From Isoetes taiwanensis (Eukaryota > Streptophyta > Lycopodiopsida > Isoetales > Isoetaceae): a stretch of DNA of 64,000 nucleotides. Below the pieces are notes generated by a model. The model did no database searches, was not told the DNA's origin, and saw nothing but the letters and a program-made list of their open reading frames with translations. Position 1 is the first letter of the stretch; every line of letters begins with the position of its first letter. Below, in pieces: positions 32,791 to 42,660 of this stretch. The stretch is from the NCBI GenBank assembly GCA_021234155.1, contig JAJEKV010000012.1:4407789-4471788 (forward strand), read 5' to 3'. The position numbers were made by a program, and so were the translations under genes.

Positions 32791-33089
32791 TTCTAGCACA
32801 TGTCATTTCTCTCACCATGCTTACCTTGTGACTTAGTGCGCCGCCAAGAAATGGAACGTGGTGACTTCGAGGAGCATAGTCCTCCTTTGGAAGGTCTTGG
32901 TGTATGGAGATTGTTAGAGCCATACCCTTTGACCGGTGTGAGACCCAACCAAAGGGAGACAAGAGGCGAGAACTTTGCCTCCTTGTCAAATCGGTGCAGT
33001 GTGAAGAAGGGGTCTCGGTAGTCGCCCGGATGGGCATCATTGTCAACATGAGGGAAGTCAAGAAACAAGGAAGACTTGACTTTCTTGGT

Positions 33090-33350
33090 TGCACCTGATG
33101 GAAGATCCTACCCCGCGGCATTGATCTCTACTACATGGATTGGCGGTTAAAGGTTGAGCCTGCAATGATGGAGTCCAGCATAAAGGACCAAACACTGTCG
33201 GCCAAGAAAAAAGGTTGGCCGCTGCCATCTTATGAGTCCAGAGAGCAAGCAGATATCAAAGGCACGATAGAGATCCTCAAAGGATTCGGTATTCTGCGAG
33301 CTGCAATGGACATGTCCAAAAACTCCGCGGTCCTACATAGTAAGAGCTAA
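33090..33350 (+). CDS. probable 5' exon of the ParB-like gene, or separate small ORF
   Basis: An open frame from about 33090 to a stop at 33350 encodes LPRGIDLYYMDWRLKVEPAM followed by a Lys/Glu-rich segment (KGFGILRAAMDMSKNSAVLH). It ends 35 bp before the ATG of the ParB-like frame. Open stretches just upstream (about 32800-33100) in other frames encode DFEEHSPPLEGLGVW-type sequence, so this may be part of a longer, frame-broken or spliced N-terminus. No domain is recognised. Confidence 0.35.
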
Positions 33351-33384
33351 GCTCGTGCAACATGTCGGCAAGAATGGATAGCGG

Positions 33385-36300
33385 ATGGTCAGCCGAGAGA
33401 TGCAAAGAAAAGGTGCAAAAGGTAAACCAGCCACCAGAGTTGGCAAAGGAGCAAAAACAGGTGGGGGTGATGAATTACAAAGGGATACAGAACAAGAAGG
33501 AGGACGAGACGATGAGAAGAGGGATGAGGCTGATGAGAACAGGGATGAGGCTCACCAACGTGGATCACCCGTGAAGTCCCCGGAAAAGCCTGCTGATAGT
33601 GATCGCACGATCAGTGACAATAAAGAGGCTACAAAGAACATAAGAATGGTAGCCTCGACAGCAGAAAGCAATCCAGCAAAGAGAAAGAAAGAAACCAAAG
33701 CCCAGATAAGAGCAAGGAAGTTGCAGAAGATGGCAGATCTTGAGGTGCCCGAGGAACTTAAGATGGACCGTGATGCAGAGGAAGAGATGGCAGAAGAGAC
33801 ACTAAAAAAAATACAAAAACACGGCCACATGTTCCCTCTTGGAGTCACCTACACAAAAAGGGTATCCATCTGGGATCTAGAGGAGGCACCACCTAATATG
33901 ACCGCCAGGGTTATTAACCCCGAGCATGTTAGGAGGCTCTGCAAATCTTTTGCTGAGGATCCACATCCGGTTTTCACTCCAGCAGATGTGGTGCCCTTCG
34001 ATCTGGCTACAAAGGAGTTGTTGAACTGGTCACAAGAATCTGATCTGGCAGGGAAACGATTTTATATTATCAATGGTAATCATTCGGTCTCTGCTGCTCA
34101 GCTTGTGTGCAGTAAGTTGGGGACAGAAGACGCTAGAGCTGAGCTCCGGAAGATCTATAGCTACAGAATATGCAGAGTTCTTTCTGGAGACATCAATGAC
34201 CTGGACCTTCTTCAGCTCAGTGTCGACGTCAATGATATAGTAGCCAAGACAGTTTTCAAGGAACCATACGTGGATCAGATCCACCATCTGCGTAAGCAGT
34301 ATCAGGAGTGCGGAAGACCAGCTCCTGCTGGTAAAGGACAGTCAAGAAGTGACGAGTACAAGGTACGTTTACGTCTGTGTTGGCATTCCTTTTAATCAAA
34401 TGGCGCAGCTGCGCCATTTCGGTAAATAGCCATTCTAACATCGCCAATTCTCTTGCAGCACTACCTAGAAATGGCAGACAAGATTCTGAGGGGCAAACAC
34501 ACGAAGGATGTGAATCGGTTTGTCTTTATGCCAGATGATGTCTATGCACTCTTCCGCCAGATGTGGAATAAATGGAGGAAGGGAGAACTTAAGGACAATA
34601 GGGGTCAAGCTATAGTAATCAATTTTGCGAAAGACAAAGATTACTTCAGTGACAACTACCTAGATGCATGAGGGGCTTGGACTATGATGATTGTCGAAAG
34701 GTCCTCGAAGAAGCATTAAGCGGGGATATCTACGTCAAAGTCACCTCAGATTACAAAGGCGAGAATTTCTTCAAGACGAGGGCGCAGAACTTAAGAATAC
34801 TTGCTTACATGAAGAAGGAGATACTGCACTTCATTGCAGATCAAATTGGCATTAAGTACAAGAAATTCGAGGACCTACGGAAGGCCACCGACCACTTCTC
34901 AGATAATGCACTTCTGGTTTGGGGAGTATGCCACCATAAGTGGGTACAGGAAGGAATACTCAAAGAGGGAGTTCATGGTAACATGCCATTCTCCTTGGCC
35001 AGATCCATTCGAAAAATCCTTCAGCCTGAAACACAAAAGGACATGCCAAGATATTATGTGGAACATGCCACTACCGAGGGGATTCCGCATGAACATGCAG
35101 TTCTACCTGCCAGCATGATATGTTTAGATGCAAGGCAGCTTACTCCAGTTTGGAATAGTGAGACTGTAACCGCGTTCTTCGATAAGGTCTCACAGATGAC
35201 AGATGTAGAGACATACTGGATTCTATGTTTCGTCAGGCCGGAGCATAACTTACTATTTGCCAGTGCGCTTGAAAGACTAGAATCCAGGTCAAGAGTAGAG
35301 GAGACTGGAGCTACAGGTGGTTCAGGAATCAAAGAGGCACAAACTCTCCTATTAGCTACGAGGATTTCGGCACAGACGGGAGAGCCTGACGAAGACCTGG
35401 ACCTCAGGCTATATGGCGACCATCCTAGAAAGCTCCCGCAAATTCCACCTATTCCTAAGCAGGGTAATAAAGAGTGGCTAAAATTCGCCAAATGGCGATT
35501 TTTTAGACCTTTAGTCAAATTTCATGGCTAAAGTTTATAAAGGCAATTTTTTTAGAAAAAGCATAATTTAGCCACTCCAAAAGGGGGTAAATTCTGAACG
35601 CTTAGAGTTTAGCCGGGATTGTTTGCTGCATGGTGTACTGAATCGCCTTCTCTAAAGTTGATTAGGAGAATCCTGATCAATTCAAATAGCCATGCCAATT
35701 CTATTCAGGGATCTCTTTCATATTTAGGAATTGCCATTAGCTACCTCAATCATATTTTGAATTTGTATCTATAAGTTGTTTAGGTTAAATGCTATGAAGA
35801 ATGTTACATGACGTGCATTTAAGCTTTAAATAGTAGTGATCTCTTCTTGCAATTGTCGACCCAAAAGGGCTTCATCACCAAGTTCACCATTTGGATGCAT
35901 TTGACCCCAACGTAAACATGCATGTTCCTTCAAACGATATTATTTGTTCCTTATGAATTGTACTTTGAACAACTTTGTTATCATTTTGTAAAAGAAGCAT
36001 ATTGAATCAATGTCATTCATGTACTAATCAGTACTCAAAGTTTGAAGTTAAATAGTTGCACTTTAGCTGGGGACCAAGAAAAATTCGCCATCATAGAATT
36101 TCGTGTCATATAAATTTTTACATTTTAGCCAAGTGGGAAGATAATTAAAGGGCTTTATTTTATCAAATTTCACCAAGAAAAAAATCTAAGAACTTTTATT
36201 TTTCATAGGTTTAGCCAACCTTAATTTGAATAGAAAAACATTTAGGGCCGTTAAAATTTACCCTGATTACTAAGGAAGCCATCGGAAGTGAGGGCGATGT

Positions 36301-36787
36301 TATGGCTAAAAAACTCATGCAAGACAGGTTTAAGTGGAGTTGGCAGGGTATGGAGGGAGAATATCTGGTGCATAAACAGATTGGTCCTGCAATTGCGTTC
36401 TACCTTGTTGATAAGCTCTGCCCTCAAGGTAACATGGTACTAGATTTCTTCTCTGGTGGAGCATTCTCTAGGGCATCACTTCATGTAGGAAGAATCAGTG
36501 CGACATATGAGCATGACTTCGGAAAGATGAAATGCGTCGCAGGCATTCTGGGTAGGGTCGAGAACGTCATGTACCCCTTGCTTGACCCAAAGTCCATGGG
36601 CCAGCGCGAAGTCTTGACATTGACAGATGGTGCAGCTCAGAAGGGGGTAGACGAAGAAGGTTCTCATATAGAGAAAGGTGAGACATCGGGCCAAGGTGCA
36701 GATGAGGAGGAGCAAATTGACAGGAGTAAAATTAACCTGGATGATTATGAGAAAGTCTCTGATGAACACTTCGACAAAGACTATTAA
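33385..36787 (+). CDS. ParB/Srx-like and DNA methyltransferase-like protein, three exons, one frameshift
   Basis: Exon 1 (33385-34362) encodes a charged N-terminus and, near residues 150-245, a ParB/sulfiredoxin-like domain with INPEHVRRLCKSFAEDPHPV and the core box FYIINGNHSVSAAQLV (compare ParB G-x-HR-x-x-A). Exon 2 (34459-35463) continues in frame but breaks by one base near 34665. Exon 3 (36279-36787) encodes a likely beta-class N4/N6 methyltransferase end: HKQIGPAIAFYLVDKLCPQG then NMVLDFFSGGAFSRASLHVG, which aligns with motif X followed by the SAM-binding motif I (DPFxGSG-like), and an acidic tail. A clear catalytic DPPY/DPPW motif IV is not seen in exon 2, so activity is uncertain. GT-AG junctions preserve frame at both introns. 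ParB-MTase fusions are familiar in bacteria; a spliced plant-genome version is unusual. Confidence 0.55.
34363..34458 (+). other. 96-bp GT-AG intron carrying a perfect palindrome
   Basis: Donor AAG|GTACGT and acceptor TCTTGCAG|CAC in phase 0 join the two open frames. The intron contains the 22-bp AAATGGCGCAG palindrome at 34398-34419, identical to the one at 29974-29995. Confidence 0.75.
35464..36278 (+). other. probable 815-bp intron, no other gene
   Basis: Using CAGG|GTAATA and GAAG|CCATCGG keeps the frame (phase 1) between exon 2 and exon 3; an alternative acceptor at 36274 would shift it. The sequence is AT-rich with scattered 'tttagcc' motifs and one 'aaatggcga' near 35490. The splice choice is not proven. 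Confidence 0.45.
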
Positions 36788-36881
36788 AAAAAATCTATCT
36801 GTTTTGAAAAATTGTATCTTGCATAATACTTCTATTAGTATATATATCTACATGGTCTTCTGAAAAAATGTGTTATCTATA

Positions 36882-37036
36882 GCAAAATGGCGCGAGAGCA
36901 CTATTTGCTTGGTCTTCACGTTAAGGCAAATAGCGCGCCTGCACTATTTGCTCGCTCTACACGTTGAAGCAAATGGCGCGCCTACACTATTTGCTTGCTT
37001 TCACGTTCAAGCAAATAGCGCGTTCACGCTATTTGC
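36882..37036. repeat. tandem palindrome array, four units of 42-44 bp
   Basis: Units start at 36882, 36926, 36969 and 37011. Each begins GCAAAT(A/G)GCGCG and ends with its inverted partner CTATTTGC, then a linker 'tcttcacgttaag'-like. A further 'gcggccgcgccatttt' follows near 37063. It lies between the ParB-like gene and the Harbinger transposase. Confidence 0.88.
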
Positions 37037-37218
37037 TATGTAGTTATTCTTGAGCTAAAGGGGCGGCCGCGCCATTTTGTTTGCTTGCCGGGCGCTTTTT
37101 GGCAATTTAGTGTCTGCTTTTGAGGTTCTCGGGGCGCTTTTCCTCATACTTTCTAAGTAAATGGCGCCATACTTGCACTGATAATCACGCTTGGAATTGC
37201 CTCCCCTCTTTTGAGGAT

Positions 37219-38244
37219 GATATGTGGCACCAGTTCTATAGGATGAAGAGGGCTGCATTTGAGAATTTAGTTGGCCTAATTGTGCCTTACTTAATCAGAC
37301 CTGGAATGAAGGTCAGACCGCCTGTTGATCCCAGGAAGGCAGTGGCCATGGTGCTTTATTTCTTAGCACATGGTGAGAAACCCCTGCATGTAGATCAAAG
37401 ATTTTATGTAGGTAAAGCTACTGTGCAGAAATACACGAAAAAAATAACTCTAGCTTTGGCATCCAAGACTATGCTTTACAAGAGGTTCATTGCTTTACCA
37501 ACAGGCCAAAGATTGTTGGACATAAACAAAGATTTTGAAGATGCAACAGGTATACCAAATATATTTGGAGCTATTGATGGATCTCATATCTATTTGTACA
37601 GAAAACCATGGAGCAAAGACAAGGGTGATGACTATTATTCCAGGTACAAAAGACATTCCTGCCTTATGCAAGGTGTGGTTACTCACCAAAGACTCTTCAT
37701 TAATGTTTGTGTAAATAGGACTGGTTCTGTGCATGATGCAAATCAAATCAAGAAAAGTTTGTTATACAAGAGGTTGGCTGCCAAACAGATAATGCAAGAG
37801 CCTACTGTTCAGATGACAGGTAAAAAGATTAGTCAGGGTCAAATGACTGATCAGGAGGTGCTTGGGGATTCAGCATATCCCTCTCGACGATTTCTGATTA
37901 AAGTTTTCCCTGATGGAAAGGGGGCCTATGGCAGATTTAATAAAAGGATCTGCAGAGGTAGAGTGTGTGTAGAAAATGGTTTTGGTATCATAAAAGAAAA
38001 ATTCAGAATTTTAAAAGCATTGCCTATCCATGTTGGTAGAGCAGCCAAAATAATCCATGCTACTTATGTGTTATGGAACTTTTATATCATGCAAGATCTT
38101 CAGCTGGATTACTTGCCATTGCTTCTTGATGTTCCTGAAATTGATTACTATGAGACTGAGGTAATGAACAAAAGGATGAAGAAAGAAGGGGATCAAATTC
38201 GACATGTTATTTTCCAGAATCTGGAACAGGTAAATGCAGATTGA
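37219..38244 (+). CDS. PIF/Harbinger DDE transposase
   Basis: An open frame ending at 38244; the first ATG is at 37219 (MWHQFYRMKRAAFENL), although the frame stays open from 37120. The N-terminal helix-turn-helix-like region (RKAVAMVLYFLAHGEKPLHV; YVGKATVQKYTKKI) precedes the DDE_Tnp_4 catalytic core. D1 is in FGAIDGSHIYL (codon 37576-37578), D2 in LGDSAYPSRRFL (37867-37869) and E in CVENGFGIIKEKFRIL (37972-37974). All three acidic residues are present and the length of about 340-375 aa is normal, so it could be active. It excises and inserts at TWA targets together with a Myb/SANT-like partner, encoded convergently at 39949-41054. Confidence 0.92.
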   Translation, partial: DMWHQFYRMKRAAFENLVGLIVPYLIRPGMKVRPPVDPRKAVAMVLYFLAHGEKPLHVDQRFYVGKATVQKYTKKITLALASKTMLYKRFIALPTGQRLLDINKDFEDATGIPNIFGAIDGSHIYLYRKPWSKDKGDDYYSRYKRHSCLMQGVVTHQRLFINVCVNRTGSVHDANQIKKSLLYKRLAAKQIMQEPTVQMTGKKISQGQMTDQEVLGDSAYPSRRFLIKVFPDGKGAYGRFNKRICRGRVCVENGFGIIKEKFRILKALPIHVGRAAKIIHATYVLWNFYIMQDLQLDYLPLLLDVPEIDYYETEVMNKRMKKEGDQIRHVIFQNLEQVNAD

Positions 38245-39948
38245 GTGCTGCTACATAATTGGTACATAATGCATACATCTGTTATGCAAAAATATAAAAT
38301 CATGTGAAGATGTGATTGAACAGCAATGTTACATGGTTGAAATACAATTTTTTTTCTTGTTCTCACTTTCTACTGTGTAACACCAGGACATTAATTATTG
38401 TTTTCAGTTTAGGTGCAAAGTTAAGCACACATAACTTTGATTGTAAACTCAACTTCTTGTATGCTGAACATAAATCACAGGTTGAAAAACAGATTTTATA
38501 CGTGAAACAAAACATTTTGAATTATATTTGCAGGTTATGTTCACATAATATTGAGTTGGATATATCAAGTTTTTTTGGTCAATGCACTATTCATTTGGCA
38601 TTGACCAAAATACTGTAGCATTTTGATTGAAGACTCGAGCATTGTGCACATTCTTTTCTGTTACATTTGTTGCAGAATGTTTATTAATACCACAAAGAAT
38701 ACCACAAAGAATGTTTATTAACAAATTATTTCACAAAGAATGAACTTTTTACTAACTGAATGAGGAAGTACATTTTCTGTTTCTTGCTTTTACAGAAACG
38801 TAAGCCTAAAGATCCCTAAAGTAACATTGCTAAAACTTAAAGATCCCTGTTAAACCTTTAAAAGAATGCAAGACAATGACTCTTCCAACCCTGATGTCAA
38901 ATCTGTGCACAAAAACCAGAAACAACTTAGTAATACGAAAAAAAACTAAGATCCAGTACAAGATCATCTGGCCTCACATAAAAACTTTTTCATTCAGGTA
39001 AGTGCTGTAATATACAAAAGTTGTGCTAAAAAAAAAGCACAGGTTTACATGCAGACTTAACCAAGGCAAGATATTTCTACAGGGAGGTTATATTAGCAGA
39101 TAGCTTTAGCCGACAGTTATATTAGCCGAGAAGGATCATCTTAAAACAACAGAAGTAACAAAAAATACAGTCATTTTCTTCCCGCCTCTTCCTTCGCACT
39201 GGTTACACAAAAAACAATGGCATGGCGACTTCAGCATGCAACACAACTGTTTGTTGGAGTTTTGATCTCCATCAGCACCCACGCACCAGAAATTTTCACA
39301 AATGTGAACTCCACATGCACCTTTTGTTGCACAGGTGCATGCATAGCCCAGTTGAACAACTCCTCTTGGATTCTGACAGTGCCCATATCCAGATACTGCA
39401 CAAAAGCTTGTGCAGTAATGGAATTATGGATTCTTTTTGTTTGCAGAATGGAAACCTCATTCTGCTCCACTGTGCATGAAGAGCTACCCTCGGACATGGC
39501 TGAAGAGCTTGAAGAAGAAGGAGATGGCGAACGGCAGAATCTGAAGCGCTCCCTCACTACAACTTTCGGCCTCGCCATCTCCTCAAATGAAAAAGGAAGA
39601 AATAATGTTGGCACAACCTCCGAGGGGGCATTTATGTGGTGCTGGCAGATGGTACATCGGACCAAAATCTATATTGGTCCAAAAACTATATAGGTTCGAA
39701 AGGGAATATGACTACCAGACCAATATCAAGGATGTTATTGGGTTCGAACTTATGGGGCAGACTGTTGTGTCAGACTACTTCAATTTGCAAATAGCAAAAT
39801 CCTAAAGAATTGAACATGACATACACATTACATCATGAGACAATATAAGACAAATCAGCAACAACAACTCAGATTTTAATTGTAGCAACCACTTACATAA
39901 TAACAGAAAAACAGAATATTGAATTGACAGGTGAAATACCTCGGAAAT
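38245..39948. other. spacer between convergent Harbinger genes
   Basis: AT-rich sequence without a supported gene. Opposed ORFs at 39217-39693 (+) and 39231-39665 (-) are mutual shadows; a Ser-rich minus-strand stretch (CRSPSPSSSSSSAMSEGSSS) near 39510 may be a captured coding fragment but has no recognisable domain. Confidence 0.45.
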
Positions 39949-41054
39949 TTAGGAATTCGATTTGGATGAAGTAAGCTTGACAATCTCCAGGAGGGTGTCT
40001 TTTGTCATCTGACATATGCTTTGTGTCATGTTGATCATTGATTCAGCAATTTTCAAGCTATTAGCTGATCTCATTGTCTCTAACTCCTTGATCAATTCTG
40101 CCTTCTTCAAAGAATCCTCCCTTATAAACTCCAATTTCCTTGCTTCATTTTCCCCAAAACTGTTTGCCATTTTAGATATTCCTGTTGCAATGTCTTCATC
40201 TATGTGAACTCGAGATCTTCTTTTAGTTGTTGGCTTCCCATACACCCCTGGTTTATTGCAAGCAGCTGATCTTGGGCTTGTATCAGAGATATTGCAGCCA
40301 CTTGGTGTCTCTTTCCCACCATGTTCTTTTTGAGCACTTGAAGTGTTCTTACTGCTGTGCTTCTCATTGCCAATTGGACTGTATGGACTGTCAGGAACAC
40401 CGCCATTATTGTCAACATTTATAAATTCCTCTTCAACAAAAGGGCTTCAGTACCAATTGTCTCATAGAATGCTTGAGACATAAATTCATTTGTGAACATT
40501 TCAGCTTCTTCAAATGCCTCGGGACCAAAAGTTCCATCATCTCCACCACCAGGTATGTCTCTCTCATTAGTTTGTCCGTGCTTTAAATCTTCCATGACTT
40601 CAAACCATGGCCAACTCGAAGGTTCTGCACCAGTCCTATTTAAAGCTTCTTTTTCATCCCTAAATTTAATCTGCAATTTATCCCATTTGTTTCTCAATTG
40701 CCTTAAATATTCTAAGCCCTCTACTGACTGTTGAAGTTTTAGCATGATCTCTCTCCACTGACTGGCAGACAGATTAATATTTCCATTGTTATGAACTTTA
40801 TACTCTTTCATCAAGGACAGCATTGTGCCAATTGCATTATCAGACCAATCAACAAGACGCTTCCTTTTCTTGCTTTGAATGGCATCAGCATCACTTCCAT
40901 GAACAATCAAGGCCAAAGAATTATCAGGGGGCATCGACTCACCAGGATTTGGAGCCACTGCCCTTTTCTGCTTCCTCGGATTGCAATCCTTTGCAGCTTG
41001 AGGCTGAGAACTGATCTGCAATGCATCGGATTCAGGAATTTGACCAGTCATCAT
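39949..41054 (-). CDS. Harbinger SANT/Myb-like (trihelix-type) DNA-binding partner, one frameshift
   Basis: From ATG 41054 (MMTGQIPESDAL) the frame encodes a basic patch (KKRKRLVDWSDNAIGTMLSL), then the SANT/Myb-like domain (QWREIMLKLQQSVEGLEYLR; NKWDKLQIKFRDEKEALNRT; GAEPSSWPWFEVMEDL). It stops early at 40419, but the adjacent frame continues EEEFINVDNNGGVPDSPYSP through KPTTKRRSRVHIDEDIATGI to a coiled-coil-like end and a stop at 39949. One missing or extra base in a T-run near 40440 explains the break. Total length is about 365 aa, normal for Harbinger ORF1-type partners, which bind the element ends and aid transposase nuclear import. Confidence 0.82.
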
Positions 41055-41452
41055 CTTCGGCCTCTTTGAAGGCAATTTCTCGGTTCTAGGGGGAAGGGTT
41101 TCGTGGTTGCTGGAAGAGCAGATCTAGTAGCTCTAGTCATGATTTAGAGCCTGCTATAACAGAATTTGACAGTAAATTACTTCTTGAACACAATTTAAAT
41201 CAGAAATTTACAAGAATAATTTCAAACCTGAGACCCGAAATCTTATTGCCAATGCTCGAGGGTTTTGAATTGCAAGGTCGATCTCGAGACCTTGCTTGCG
41301 GAATTGGAGCAGGAGGTGCGCGGGTAGATCAAAGAACAGGGGATCATTTCTTGAACAGGGGTCGGAATTGGTGTCTCGATTTCAGGGTGAGTTTTCGGGC
41401 GCCAAAAATCAGAAACCGCCGTTATGCCACTAACAATAAAAGAGGCGAGGGG

Positions 41453-41530
41453 GTTAATGGGAACGCCCCTAACAATAGTTAGGGGCGTTTTGTCTCTCAA
41501 AGGGAGAGCCAAATTTTTGACTCTCCCTTC
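41453..41530. repeat. two adjacent hairpins
   Basis: CGCCCCTAAC-AATA-GTTAGGGGCG (about 41464-41487) is a perfect 10-bp stem. It is followed by an imperfect stem AAAGGGAGAGCCAAA/TTTGACTCTCCCTTC (41497-41529). They could be abutting TIR ends of MITE-like elements; the Harbinger right terminus may lie here but was not proven. Confidence 0.6.
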
Positions 41531-41815
<285 letters not shown>

Positions 41816-41869
41816 CTTCCTCCCTCCCCCATATGGCGCGCCATCGCTACTAGGAAGTGTGAAGGCTAA

Positions 41870-42660
41870 AAATGATGTGAGTCGACACAAAGCAATGGCA
41901 CAAAGGCCGATGAAGGGAAGAATAAGGGTTTATTAAGGAAGAAAAAGGGTCGAATGCTCCCGGAAACAGGCCCCTATCATAGGCGGGGCCACCGCGATGC
42001 CGAGTTACAAAAGAATGAAAAGGGTCGAATGCTCGACCAACAGGCCCCCTTACCGGTAGGGTGCCACCGCGATGCCGAAGTTGATTCTGGCCGATAAAAA
42101 TCCTCGGGGGTCCCATCACAAATGAATGTGCGTGATCGCACAAAGATCTTCGCAGATTCACGTTCCGGCGTGTTGCGTCGATCTCAAGTCCTCCACAAAG
42201 AAAAGCGGGGGGTTTTGCATAGCCTTGATCGCCGGATTGGAATTTTTTATGAGTCCCGCTCTCTCGCAATGTCTGAAAACAGTGGAGTTTCCAAGAATGA
42301 TTTGGTACAGGCAGTAGGTCAAATGACGGAGGCCATGAATAAATCCGTGCTGGAAATGAAGACTGCTATGGAAATTTCAGTACAAGGTATGATCACTGAA
42401 CTCAAATCATTCTTAATTGCCCATGTTCAATGTGAGATAGATAAATGCCAGAGGTATATGGCTGAGGAATTGGAACAGTTTAAAGCTACTGTGCATGCTG
42501 AGCTAGAGCAATTTAAGAATCAACAGTTTAATGGTGGCATAGAAGAGCTCAGAAGTCAGCTTGACACATATGTAGAAGAGCAGGAGAGGAAGGAAAAAGC
42601 ATTAAACATTAGAATTGTGGGTCTGCAAGAGAGAAGCAATGAGAATACATTACTGTATTA
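41870..42660 (+). mobile_element. LINE F: 5' end fragment with tandem 5' UTR monomers
   Basis: Two monomers of about 74 bp (41944-42017 and 42018-42085) start 'aaaagggtcgaatgctc' and end 'gccaccgcgatgccgag'. They lie upstream of an ORF1 whose ATG is at 42270. This is the only copy in the window that shows a 5' UTR. The element is lost after about 42660. Repeated 5' UTR monomers act as promoters in mammalian L1; the same role here is inference. Confidence 0.65.
42270..42660 (+). pseudogene. LINE F ORF1 N-terminal part (coiled coil + start of RRM)
   Basis: From ATG 42270 (MSENSGVSKNDLVQAVGQMT) the protein is a long amphipathic helix with heptad-like spacing (VLEMKTAMEISVQGMITELK; EELEQFKATVHAELEQFKNQ). 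It then enters the RRM-like region at KALNIRIVGLQERSNENT, matching LINE X ORF1 (NNFRIAGFPEEENENT). Homology ends after NENT at about 42655 and the remaining codons are foreign. The coiled coil would drive ORF1p multimerisation. The frame is truncated, so no functional protein is expected. Confidence 0.72.

Noticed and set aside
32738-33121. Minus-strand ORF of 127 codons upstream of the ParB-like gene
   Set aside because: Opposite strand of a region with plus-strand coding character; likely a shadow.
36882-37036. CRISPR-like array
   Set aside because: Units are palindromes with similar rather than unique spacers, in a plant nuclear context; a tandem hairpin repeat is the correct description.
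39217-39693. Overlapping plus and minus ORFs between the Harbinger genes
   Set aside because: Mutual shadows without conserved motifs; cannot decide that either is coding.
37057-41475. AGGGGCG pair as Harbinger TIRs
   Set aside because: Only seven bases match and no consistent TWA duplication can be placed at both ends.
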